Below, piece after piece: positions 16,268 through 23,296 of a DNA stretch of 64,000 nucleotides. Below the pieces are notes generated by a model. The model was not told where the DNA came from. It saw only the letters and a program-made list of their open reading frames with translations, and ran no database searches. This DNA is from Priestia filamentosa. GTDB taxonomy: Bacteria; Bacillota; Bacilli; Bacillales; Bacillaceae_H. Location: the NCBI RefSeq assembly GCF_900177535.1, contig NZ_FXAJ01000002.1:62001-126000 (forward strand), written 5' to 3'. Position 1 is the stretch's first letter, and every line of letters starts with the position of its first letter. Both the position numbers and the translations under genes were made by a program.

Positions 16268-17491
16268 ATGAGAAAGAAACTGACGTTGTTAGCCCTTTTT
16301 CTACTTGTTTTTTCATCATGGAATACAGCCGAAGCAAAGCCGCGCCAAAAGAAAGTTGAGCTTGGTGTTGAAACCCTTTTTCGTGAGCATAAAGACCTTT
16401 TAAAAGGAAAGCGAGTCGGCCTTATTACAAACCCAACAGGAGTGGATTCAGAGTTAAGAAGCAGCGTTGATTTATTTGCTGAAGACCCGGATATTGAGCT
16501 AACTGCTCTTTATGGCCCTGAGCATGGTGTAAGAGGAGACGCTCAAGCTGGAGATAAAGTTGACTATTATATGGATGAAAAAACCGGATTACCTGTTTAT
16601 AGTCTTTATGGAGATACGAGAAAGCCAACACCTGAAATGTTGAAAAACGTAGATATTCTTGTTTTTGATATTCAAGATGTTGGTGCACGTTTTTACACTT
16701 ACATTTATACAATGGCATATGCAATGGAAGCCGCGAAAGAACAAGGAATTCCGTTTGTTGTGCTAGATAGACCAAACCCACTTGGGGGAGAAGTTGTGGA
16801 AGGACCTGTTCTTGAAGAAGAGTATTCTTCATTTGTTGGGAAATATCCTATTCCACTTCGACATGGCATGACAGTTGGAGAGCTTGCTCAACTTTTTAAC
16901 GAAGAATTTGGGATTGGTGCAGATTTAACAGTTGTTAAAATGAAAAAATGGAAGCGATCTTTTGACTATGATGAAACAAACCTTCCTTTTGTAATGCCTT
17001 CCCCTAATATGCCGACTCTAGAAACGGCGTTTGTTTATCCTGGAACAGGTCTTATTGAAGGAACGAACGTGTCGGAAGGAAGAGGAACAACAAAGCCATT
17101 TGAACTGTTAGGAGCTCCGTTTATTAATGGAACAGAGCTTAGTGAGAAGTTAAATAATTTACATTTAGATGGAGTGAAATTCAGAGCTGCTTCTTTTACC
17201 CCTTCTTTTTCAAAGCATAGCGGACAGCTTAGTCATGGTGTTCAAGTTTATGTAACAGATAGAGAGAAATATCAAGCAGTTGAAACAGGTTTGCACATTG
17301 TTAAAACGATTCATGATTTGTACGGAGAAGAGTTCTCGTTTAATAAGAGTGGAAACTTCGATTTATTAATCGGAAACAGCTGGGTAAGAGAAGAGTTGGA
17401 AAAGGGAACAGATGTAGAGGATATTATAGCAAAGTGGCAGAAGGATACGAAAGTTTTTAAAAAGGTAAGAAAGCAATATTTACTTTATTAA
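16268..17491 (+). CDS. namZ: Exo-beta-N-acetylmuramidase NamZ (DUF1343/YbbC, GH171)
   Basis: A 407-residue secreted protein with a Sec signal peptide ending near TAEAKP (residue 23). It matches DUF1343: GKRVGLITNPTGVD, ALYGPEHGVRGDAQAG and DIQDVGARFYTYIYTM are the family signatures. B. subtilis YbbC (NamZ) is an exo-enzyme that releases MurNAc from non-reducing ends, acting in turn with NagZ. Here the two form a tight pair that ends with a terminator. The murQ, murR, murP and amiE genes of the B. subtilis cluster are absent from this window, so uptake and cytoplasmic steps must be encoded elsewhere or missing. Confidence 0.92.
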   Translation: MRKKLTLLALFLLVFSSWNTAEAKPRQKKVELGVETLFREHKDLLKGKRVGLITNPTGVDSELRSSVDLFAEDPDIELTALYGPEHGVRGDAQAGDKVDYYMDEKTGLPVYSLYGDTRKPTPEMLKNVDILVFDIQDVGARFYTYIYTMAYAMEAAKEQGIPFVVLDRPNPLGGEVVEGPVLEEEYSSFVGKYPIPLRHGMTVGELAQLFNEEFGIGADLTVVKMKKWKRSFDYDETNLPFVMPSPNMPTLETAFVYPGTGLIEGTNVSEGRGTTKPFELLGAPFINGTELSEKLNNLHLDGVKFRAASFTPSFSKHSGQLSHGVQVYVTDREKYQAVETGLHIVKTIHDLYGEEFSFNKSGNFDLLIGNSWVREELEKGTDVEDIIAKWQKDTKVFKKVRKQYLLY

Positions 17492-17496
17492 AATAG

Positions 17497-17529
17497 AAAA
17501 AGCTCTCCTCTTGAAGAGGAGAGCTTTTT
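17497..17529 (+). terminator. Terminator of nagZ-namZ
   Basis: AGCTCTCCTCTT paired with AAGAGGAGAGCT, flanked by A-run and T-run, five bases after the namZ stop. Confidence 0.9.
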
Positions 17530-17673
17530 ACTGGACAAAGGAGCCCATTCGTCTACAATGGGCGATTGTTAATGTGAAACAAACATTAGCTTCTTTTCTA
17601 GTATATCATTTTGCTGAAATAAAATAAATAAAAAAAGTTTAGTTTGTTAAATCCATCATGTCAAGAAAACTGT

Positions 17674-17722
17674 AAAAAGCATGTATAAATTTAACGTATT
17701 GTTAAGCTTATACATGCTTTTT
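17674..17722. other. Orphan long stem-loop in the 17530-17935 gap
   Basis: AAAAAGCATGTATAA (17674-17688) is perfectly complementary to TTATACATGCTTTTT (17708-17722), and TTAAC/GTTAA continue the stem inside. The 3' arm ends in five T, so it could terminate transcription in either direction, yet no gene ends nearby. A possible promoter (TGGACA at 17533, TACAAT at 17555) with GCCCATT/AATGGGC just downstream leaves room for a short RNA of about 155 bases. This is tentative. Confidence 0.35.
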
Positions 17723-17863
17723 ATGCGAAAAACAATATAGTTTATGTAAATCCCTTTGTTTGTCCCCAATTGTTATTCTAGCATATTTCATTAATAAATA
17801 AAATATTTTAATTAAAAAAAGTTCGCCAATCAATGTGTTAGAATACAGGGTGAGGTATATTTC

Positions 17864-17885
17864 TTTAGGTTTACAATAACCTAAA
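17864..17885. promoter_or_regulatory. Palindrome before the 57-residue membrane protein
   Basis: TTTAGGTT and AACCTAAA flank a six-base centre, 50 bases before the start codon. It could be an operator or an mRNA hairpin. Confidence 0.3.
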
Positions 17886-17935
17886 ACTATCATAAGCTAA
17901 GGGGAAAGAGCTGTATAAAGGGGAGGGAGTTAGCA

Positions 17936-18109
17936 ATGAAAGTACAGCAGCTTGTACTACTTAGTGTGTTTGTGGGGCTTTTATTTGCAAGCGCTATCAA
18001 TTTCATAAAAGAAGGCTTTATCCCTATTGCTTTTTTAGCAAGCGGAGTTAGTCTTGTTATTATTGTGGCTCTTATATTATGGACAGTGAAATGGCGCCAT
18101 GAATCATAG
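17936..18109 (+). CDS. Small two-helix membrane protein (57 residues), unknown
   Basis: The ATG at 17936 has a strong ribosome site (GGGGAGGGAG, six bases upstream), the frame encodes 57 residues, and a terminator follows three bases after the stop. All three together make this a real gene. Residues about 5-22 and 30-51 are membrane helices, with a short loop INFIKEGF and a charged C-terminus (KWRHES). I recognise no family. Confidence 0.75.
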   Translation: MKVQQLVLLSVFVGLLFASAINFIKEGFIPIAFLASGVSLVIIVALILWTVKWRHES

Positions 18110-18111
18110 GA

Positions 18112-18143
18112 AGAGTCTATGCATTTGCATAGGCTCTTTTTTT
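18112..18143 (+). terminator. Intrinsic terminator after the small membrane protein
   Basis: AGAG-T-CTATGCA pairs with TGCATAG-G-CTCT, followed by seven T. Confidence 0.88.
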
Positions 18144-18325
18144 GTAAGAGTTACTTCAGAGACGGAAGGATTTTTTATACATATGAAAAGCGGTCTCTTT
18201 CATACGAAGAGTAATGAGGAGACAGTGGATTCGCTTAGTTTCTTCTATTTAACATTATGTCTAATGTAGATGAAGAGAAGCTATGCTATATTTTTTAGTA
18301 ATCTTATCATTTAGGAGGGGTTGTT

Positions 18326-19576
18326 ATTCTTACATCTTCCATTATTAATCATAAAAGGGTAGAAAGCAGAATAAAAGAACTATCGGCTATAGGGAAAATT
18401 GAGGAAACGGGGGTTTGTCGCTTAGCTCTATCAAAGGAAGACAGACAAGCTGTTGAACTTGTTCAATCCTGGATGGAAGAAGGGGGGTTGAAGACTCATA
18501 TTGACAATTTTGGGAATCTCGTTGGCCGCTTAGAAGGTCGGGATAAAAGCGCCCCTATGCTTAGAATTGGCTCACACATTGATTCCCAGCCATATGGGGG
18601 AAGGTTTGATGGAGTTATTGGAGTTATTGGTGGATTGGAGGTTGCCCAAACGTTACATGAAAAAGGCATTGTCCCCCCTGTTTCAATTGAAGTTGTTGCC
18701 TTTTGTGATGAAGAAGGATCACGGTTCAATAAAGGCTTGTTTGGTGTACGGGGGATGCACGGAAGATTAGAAGAAGACGAACTAGAGCGAAAAGATCAAT
18801 ATGGCACAACAAGAAAAGAGGCACTCATTGAGTTTGGTTGTGACCCTAATCAATTTTCAAAGTGGGAATATAAAGATGAAGAAATAGCGGCATATTTAGA
18901 ACTTCATATTGAACAAGGCCCTGTTCTTGAAGAAAAAGGGCAAGGAGTAGGAATTGTAACGGGTATATCTGGGCCGTTATGGCTAACTGTTGAATTGTCA
19001 GGGTTTGCAGGACATGCAGGAAGCGTCCCAATGTCAATGAGACAAGATGCGCTAGTTGGAGCAGCTGCCATTATTACAGCGCTTAACAACATAGCTTCTC
19101 AAAATATCAAAAACCCTACAGTAGGTACAGTGGGAAATATTGAAGTGTTTCCAAACTCCCGCAATATTATTGCTGAAAAAGTACGGTTTACGATTGATTT
19201 ACGCGATATGGACATGGAAAGACGAAATGCTTATGAGCAAGATCTTCGTAAAACAATTGGAGATATTTGTGCAGAACAAGGCTTAACTTATACAATTAAA
19301 GAAGATACAAACTCAGAGCCTCGCTACTGTGCCAAATGGATTAAAAATTGTATGAAAGAGGGGGCCGTGCTTATGAATATTTCTCCACCAGAACTTATGA
19401 GCGGGCCATTTCATGATGCATTAGTTATGTCTTATATTTGTGATTACGGAATGATTTTTGTTCGTTCTAAAGATGGGATAAGTCATAATCCAAAAGAGTA
19501 TTCTTCATATGAAGATATTGCATTGGGAACAGAGCTTCTTTATCATACAACTGAAAAAGTATTAGAAAAGCTTTAA
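18326..19576 (+). CDS. Hydantoinase/N-carbamoylase-type M20 amidohydrolase, non-canonical start
   Basis: A zinc-dependent M20 hydrolase of the N-carbamoyl-amino-acid amidohydrolase/allantoate family (about 410 residues). Metal-ligand motifs are GSHIDSQPYGGRFDG, DEEGSRF, ELHIEQGP and GPFHDA; GFAGHAGSVPM lies in the lid domain. The first ATG in frame, 18473, would remove the conserved N-terminal helices, which are clearly encoded upstream (RIKELSAIGKIEETGVCRLALSKED). Upstream of that no ATG, GTG or TTG occurs in frame. AGGAGGGG at 18313-18320 points to ATT at 18326 as start, giving 416 residues. It would hydrolyse an N-carbamoyl amino acid or ureide; the substrate is unknown. If ATT is not used, the gene may be silent. 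Confidence 0.8.
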   Translation: MLTSSIINHKRVESRIKELSAIGKIEETGVCRLALSKEDRQAVELVQSWMEEGGLKTHIDNFGNLVGRLEGRDKSAPMLRIGSHIDSQPYGGRFDGVIGVIGGLEVAQTLHEKGIVPPVSIEVVAFCDEEGSRFNKGLFGVRGMHGRLEEDELERKDQYGTTRKEALIEFGCDPNQFSKWEYKDEEIAAYLELHIEQGPVLEEKGQGVGIVTGISGPLWLTVELSGFAGHAGSVPMSMRQDALVGAAAIITALNNIASQNIKNPTVGTVGNIEVFPNSRNIIAEKVRFTIDLRDMDMERRNAYEQDLRKTIGDICAEQGLTYTIKEDTNSEPRYCAKWIKNCMKEGAVLMNISPPELMSGPFHDALVMSYICDYGMIFVRSKDGISHNPKEYSSYEDIALGTELLYHTTEKVLEKL

Positions 19577-19583
19577 TCTATGG

Positions 19584-19614
19584 AGAGCTGGATGTAGTAA
19601 AGCCAGCTCTTTTT
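19584..19614 (+). terminator. Intrinsic terminator after the M20 hydrolase
   Basis: AGAGCTGG/CCAGCTCT with an 11-base loop followed by five T. Confidence 0.88.
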
Positions 19615-19675
19615 GTGCGTTCTTCTTTTTCTATTGGAAAAGACAATGTTATACTAAAGCCTGGAGGTGGGAAAT

Positions 19676-20200
19676 GTGAGATTACAAAATAAGAAAGTAA
19701 TTGCCCTTGTTAGTGATGAATTTGAAGATTTAGAACTTTGGTATCCAATTCTTCGTCTGCGTGAAGAAGGAGCAATCGTTCATGTTGTAGGAGAGGAAAG
19801 CAATAAAACGTACATAGGAAAATATGGTGTTCCTATTCAGTCTGACTACAGCTTCAAAGAGGTTGCCTCGTCTGACTACGATGCTGTGTTAGTTCCTGGA
19901 GGGTGGGCTCCTGATAAGCTCCGTCGCTATGAAGAAGTTATTACTATTATTAAAGAAATGGATGAAGCGAAAAAGCCAATCGGTCAAATTTGTCATGCTG
20001 GATGGGTCCTTATTTCAGCTAAAATTTTACAAGGTGTAAATGTAACAAGTACACCAGGTATTAAAGATGATATGGAAAATGCCGGAGCTGTTTGGCATGA
20101 TCAACCTGTTGTAACAGATGGTCATATTGTATCAAGCCGTAGACCTCCTGATTTACCTCCATATGTAAAAGAATTTGCCGACGTTTTAGCAGCCAAATAA
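19676..20200 (+). CDS. DJ-1/PfpI family protein (YfkM/YraA-like)
   Basis: About 174 residues. The family marks are SDEFEDLELWYP with the conserved Glu near residue 15, VPGGWAPDKLR, and the nucleophile elbow ICHAGW with Cys near residue 106. B. subtilis YfkM and YraA are close in length. Members of this group act as glyoxal/methylglyoxal-related hydrolases, deglycases or stress chaperones; the exact activity is debated. I placed the start at GTG 19676, six bases after GGAGGTG, instead of the GTG at 19667 that lies inside the ribosome site. It forms its own unit between two terminators. Confidence 0.85.
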   Translation: MRLQNKKVIALVSDEFEDLELWYPILRLREEGAIVHVVGEESNKTYIGKYGVPIQSDYSFKEVASSDYDAVLVPGGWAPDKLRRYEEVITIIKEMDEAKKPIGQICHAGWVLISAKILQGVNVTSTPGIKDDMENAGAVWHDQPVVTDGHIVSSRRPPDLPPYVKEFADVLAAK

Positions 20201-20228
20201 AAAGAAAGGGGAAACCCTTTCTTTTTTT
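20201..20228 (+). terminator. Terminator directly after the DJ-1 gene
   Basis: AAAGAAAGGG/CCCTTTCTTT with loop GAAA, continuing into a T-run. It begins at the base after the stop codon. Confidence 0.9.
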
Positions 20229-20396
20229 ATGGGTCAAAATGAGTGAATGCCTTGCTCTATATAAGGTAGCTTCTTTTTTTGAGTAGAATTTACCTTTTTT
20301 AGATTTCTTTACATTTTAAAGTGTTGCTTTCCATAAAACTGTGTTTTAATAGACAAGAAGACTTTCAAATTCAAAATCAAGTTGTAAGGAGGAGAG

Positions 20397-21017
20397 ATGG
20401 TGAGACATCTAAAGAAAATTATTCCTCTTTCTATGGGGCTAAGTTTGTTCGCAAGTCCTCTAGGAGCGGATAATACAGTAAGCGCTGCAAGTACAGATAC
20501 AAATGCTGATATTATGCAACTTCAGCGTAAACTTAGTTTACTTGGCTACTTTAATACAACACCAACGGGATACAATGGAGAGATTACGAGAAACGCTGTA
20601 AGTAATTTTCAACGAGACTTTGGGCTTGGCATAGATGGAGTTGCAGGTCCATTGACATTGCAAAAGTTAGAAGACGTAGAAAAAATAGCGCATGTTGTAT
20701 ATGGTGAAGCACGAGGAGAATCTTTTGAGGGACAAGTTGCTGTTGCGGCTGTAGTGATAAACAGAGTTCATTCTCCAGAGTTTCCTAGCAGTGTCGCATC
20801 TGTGATTACCCAACAAAATGCATTTACAGCTGTGAATGATGGACAATATTATCTTTCACCAAATGCAACTGCTTATCAGGCAGTGAAGGCTGCTTACAAG
20901 GGATGGGATCCTTCTTATGGATCGACTTATTATTACAACCCTGTCGACTCAACAAATACGTGGATTTTCTCTAGAAAAGTGATCCGAACAATTGGTAAAC
21001 ACAATTTTGCATACTGA
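20397..21017 (+). CDS. Exported SleB/YkvT-type cell-wall hydrolase
   Basis: A 206-residue exported protein: signal peptide to about residue 31 (VSAAST), a PG_binding_1 domain at about 38-85 (LQRKLSLLGYFN...GIDGVAGPLTLQKL), then a Hydrolase_2 (SleB/CwlJ) domain. The catalytic Glu is in VVYGEARGE, followed by AVAAVVINRV. Length and order match B. subtilis YkvT more than the spore cortex enzyme SleB (about 305 residues), so it may act on vegetative or spore peptidoglycan as a lytic transglycosylase-like enzyme. AAGGAGG precedes ATG 20397; GTG 20400 is an equally good start. A bidirectional terminator separates it from the next gene. Confidence 0.85.
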   Translation: MVRHLKKIIPLSMGLSLFASPLGADNTVSAASTDTNADIMQLQRKLSLLGYFNTTPTGYNGEITRNAVSNFQRDFGLGIDGVAGPLTLQKLEDVEKIAHVVYGEARGESFEGQVAVAAVVINRVHSPEFPSSVASVITQQNAFTAVNDGQYYLSPNATAYQAVKAAYKGWDPSYGSTYYYNPVDSTNTWIFSRKVIRTIGKHNFAY

Positions 21018-21036
21018 ACTTATTGGCTCTTATACA

Positions 21037-21071
21037 TAAAAAACGAATTCCATCTCGGGATTCGTTTTTTT
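21037..21071. terminator. Bidirectional terminator
   Basis: AAACGAATTCC pairs with GGGATTCGTTT; A- and T-runs on both sides let it serve the hydrolase gene (+) and the small minus-strand gene, whose stop codon it touches. Confidence 0.88.
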
Positions 21072-21237
21072 ATATAATCAAATGACAAACAACCAAAAGT
21101 CCAGAAATCATGCCTACACCAATCAAACGCATCACCCATTTTTGAATGGAGGACGACGATTTCGGGAAAATAAAAAACAGTTGAAAAGCAACTGTCGCAA
21201 CTATAATAGCAATAGCTGCCCAAAGAAGATGAATCAT
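21070..21237 (-). CDS. Small two-helix membrane protein (55 residues), unknown
   Basis: On the minus strand, AGGAGGAA precedes ATG at 21237 by five bases and the frame encodes 55 residues ending at the shared terminator. Residues about 3-24 and 35-55 are hydrophobic helices joined by FPKSSSSIQKWVMR. The strong ribosome site and terminator make it a likely gene. I recognise no family. GGTGGAAAAACCACC (21255-21269) forms a hairpin just upstream of its ribosome site. Confidence 0.7.
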   Translation of the reverse strand: MIHLLWAAIAIIVATVAFQLFFIFPKSSSSIQKWVMRLIGVGMISGLLVVCHLII

Positions 21238-21444
21238 AAAAATTCCTCCTATTCATGGTGGAAAAACCACCGTATTTTTCTAATACAGAATTCGCACTTA
21301 TTCGTCATTTTCGGTCCGTCTTTGAAAAGTTTTTTGAAGATGGACCAAAGCAGAAGTCAAATCAAAGATGGTCGTAAACTTTTGTAAGAAAAACGAAATT
21401 ATAAAAAGTGGAAGGAGTCTTTAATTAGCTTTTATAATAGAAAA

Positions 21445-21538
21445 TGTAATAGTCACAATATAAACCCCTTTGTTTTGTGACTCCCATCCCCTGAAATAGA
21501 AGATAAGAAGCCTTTCAATTTGAAAGGCTTCTTTTTTT
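21445..21538 (+). ncRNA. roxS: RoxS/RsaE-family small regulatory RNA
   Basis: TATAAT at 21433-21438 predicts a start near 21445, and an intrinsic terminator (AGAAGCCTTTCA/TGAAAGGCTTCT plus seven T) ends the RNA at about 21538, a length near 94. AGTCACAA (21451-21458) pairs with TTGTGACT (21475-21482), presenting CCCCTTTGTT in the loop. A second C-rich stretch, CTCCCATCCCC (21481-21491), follows. These two C-rich motifs and their order match RsaE of Staphylococcus and RoxS of B. subtilis, which pair with ribosome sites of central-metabolism mRNAs and are linked to ResDE, Rex and nitric-oxide or redox control. I see no obvious Rex site upstream. No coding frame competes. Confidence 0.87.
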
Positions 21539-21540
21539 GA

Positions 21541-21569
21541 AAAAAAAAATCTCCAAGAAAACTTGGAGA
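21541..21569 (-). terminator. Minus-strand terminator after the DUF1796 gene
   Basis: Read on the minus strand: TCTCCAAG, loop TTTT, CTTGGAGA, then nine T. It lies 100 bases past the stop codon of the gene at 21670-22302. Confidence 0.85.
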
Positions 21570-21669
21570 GGGCGCAATATCTAATATTTTTTAGGGGGAA
21601 ATATCAGATATATAGATGTTCATTATTTTTATACCCGCCATAATGACACTTAAACCCTTTTTCGAAAAA

Positions 21670-22302
21670 TTATTTTAATGACATTCCATCAAAAAGTTTC
21701 GTCCATTTTGCTTCATCACGAAGCTTATCCATATCAAAAATAGGATACTGAAGAACGCAAGTATGAGCCAAATTCCACTGTAATTCTGTAAAATCTTCTA
21801 CCTCTCCATTTATGACTAATAGCACTTTGAAATTTCCCTTCACTAAACTCGCAAGAACGCTTTCAAGTCGTCTTGCGTCTTCATATGTGCCTCCGAGTCT
21901 TACAAAGAGAAGATCATCGCTTTTCTCAAGCGTATTTAGGAAACGTTCAGCACGTCGCTTGTATTTGGCATATACTTCATCATATTCTGGCCATGATGTT
22001 GGTGTATTGTTTTTCGCTAAAAAGTCGTGTGCTGAATCAATATTATAAAGGTTATCACGAATTTTAAGAGTTAGACCGTTTGCAAAATAAGATTCAAACG
22101 TTAGGTTTTCTTTCTTGAGAAAGTTAGCAAAACGATTTTCTAAAAGCTTGTTCACCTCACTTAATGAAAAGCTAATCATCCAGTCTAGCACCCCTGCAAA
22201 AGGGCGTAGATTATGATTACGTAAGTAGATTGCAGGAAAACAATTATGCCCTAAACTAAATGCAGCGTCATAAGGTTTTTGAATATCTTTTAAAGTAGCC
22301 AT
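21670..22302 (-). CDS. DUF1796 putative papain-like cysteine peptidase
   Basis: A 210-residue soluble protein. The opening YDAAFSLGHNCFPAIYLRNHNLRPFAGVLDWMI matches DUF1796, annotated as papain-like cysteine peptidases: Cys about residue 21, and a later His in HDFLAKNN or AHTC could complete the site, but catalysis is unproven. Family members often sit near surface-polysaccharide or sulfotransferase genes; that is not the case here. No ribosome site precedes the ATG: TATTAT ends five bases before it on the minus strand, which suggests a leaderless mRNA. It is divergent from the methyltransferase gene. Confidence 0.75.
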   Translation of the reverse strand: MATLKDIQKPYDAAFSLGHNCFPAIYLRNHNLRPFAGVLDWMISFSLSEVNKLLENRFANFLKKENLTFESYFANGLTLKIRDNLYNIDSAHDFLAKNNTPTSWPEYDEVYAKYKRRAERFLNTLEKSDDLLFVRLGGTYEDARRLESVLASLVKGNFKVLLVINGEVEDFTELQWNLAHTCVLQYPIFDMDKLRDEAKWTKLFDGMSLK

Positions 22303-22307
22303 GTTTT

Positions 22308-22313
22308 ATAATA
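22308..22313 (-). promoter_or_regulatory. -10 element placing transcription start at the DUF1796 ATG
   Basis: Minus-strand TATTAT ends five bases before the ATG at 22302; TTTCCA lies 15 bases upstream as a weak -35. If used, the mRNA would have almost no 5' leader. Confidence 0.4.
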
Positions 22314-22499
22314 TGAAGAAAAAAAGGAGTGGAAACGGCGCCTGTCCTTATCCTTAGTGCCCTTTTCAAAAGAACGAAGAAATTTATGGTGGAGAAGGCG
22401 CATAGGATTAAAAGAGATGATGAAATTTGAGTGATCAAAGAACCCCGTTTTTTATAGAAGATGTAGATTATAACTTGGTGAAAGAATGGAGAGGAGTTT

Positions 22500-23276
22500 A
22501 TGGACAATAAAGATGTGGTGCGAAAACAGTTTGGGGAAAATGCGGAACAATATATTAAAAGTCCAACACATGCAAAAGGACAAGATTTAAACGAAGTAGA
22601 ACAAATTATAAAAAAACAAGACTGTGCTTCTCTTCTTGATATTGCAACAGGGGGAGGACATGTTGTGAATAAACTCGCCCCTCTTTTTAAAAAAGTAGTA
22701 GCTCTTGATCTTACAGAAGAAATGCTTCAAAAAGCAGAATCATTTTTAAATAAGAATGGACATAGAAATGTTTCGTTTGTTTGTGGAGATGCTGAGAACC
22801 TTCCTTTTGAAGATAGCACGTTCACTGCTGTTACTTGTCGTATTGCCCCACACCATTTTTCCAATGTTAAAGCTTTTATTTCTGAAGTACAGCGAGTGCT
22901 CACTCCAGGAGGGGTGTTTGTCCTTATTGATAATGTGGCACCTGAACAGGAAGAATACGATACCTTTTATAATAACATTGAAAAATTTCGTGATCCGAGC
23001 CATGTTCGAGCTTATAAAAAGAGTGAGTGGGTTTCTCTTATTGAGAAAAATAGCCTAAAAATAGAAAGCGCTACTCTTTTTCCGAAAGAGTTTCAGTTTT
23101 ATACATGGTGTAACATGATGAAGTTGGCGCCTGAAAAAGTGGAGGAATTAGAAGACGAAATGAAGAATGCTTCTGATGATATTAAACGATATTTCTCTAT
23201 TGCTATAGAAAAGGAGAAGCTTCATTCATTCAAAGGAGAAGCCCTCTTATTAACGGCTCATAAAAAAACGAACTAG
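22500..23276 (+). CDS. Class I SAM-dependent methyltransferase (YcgJ-like)
   Basis: A 258-residue Rossmann-fold methyltransferase. Motif I is LLDIATGGGHVVNKL (about residues 44-58), the acidic end of strand 2 is ALDLTEEML, motif III is GDAENLPFEDSTFTAVTCRIAPHHF, and a later DNVAPEQEEYDTFYN is typical of the UbiE/YcgJ group. The substrate is unknown. GAGAGGAG precedes ATG 22500. The coding end overlaps a bidirectional terminator shared with the DUF418 gene. Confidence 0.85.
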   Translation: MDNKDVVRKQFGENAEQYIKSPTHAKGQDLNEVEQIIKKQDCASLLDIATGGGHVVNKLAPLFKKVVALDLTEEMLQKAESFLNKNGHRNVSFVCGDAENLPFEDSTFTAVTCRIAPHHFSNVKAFISEVQRVLTPGGVFVLIDNVAPEQEEYDTFYNNIEKFRDPSHVRAYKKSEWVSLIEKNSLKIESATLFPKEFQFYTWCNMMKLAPEKVEELEDEMKNASDDIKRYFSIAIEKEKLHSFKGEALLLTAHKKTN

Positions 23277-23296
23277 ATTTCTAGTTCGTTTTTTTA
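23262..23296. terminator. Bidirectional terminator between methyltransferase and DUF418 genes
   Basis: AACGAACTAGA pairs with TCTAGTTCGTT, flanked by A7 and T7; both stop codons lie within or beside it. Confidence 0.88.

Noticed and set aside
17708-17893. 61-codon minus-strand frame across the orphan stem-loop
   Set aside because: No ribosome site, and the frame ends within the palindrome.
18183-18269. 28-codon frame before the M20 hydrolase
   Set aside because: Ribosome site too distant and no recognisable peptide; insufficient support.
21082-21387. 101-codon plus-strand frame over the small minus-strand gene
   Set aside because: Antisense to the 55-residue membrane protein, low-complexity Asn/Lys composition, no ribosome site.
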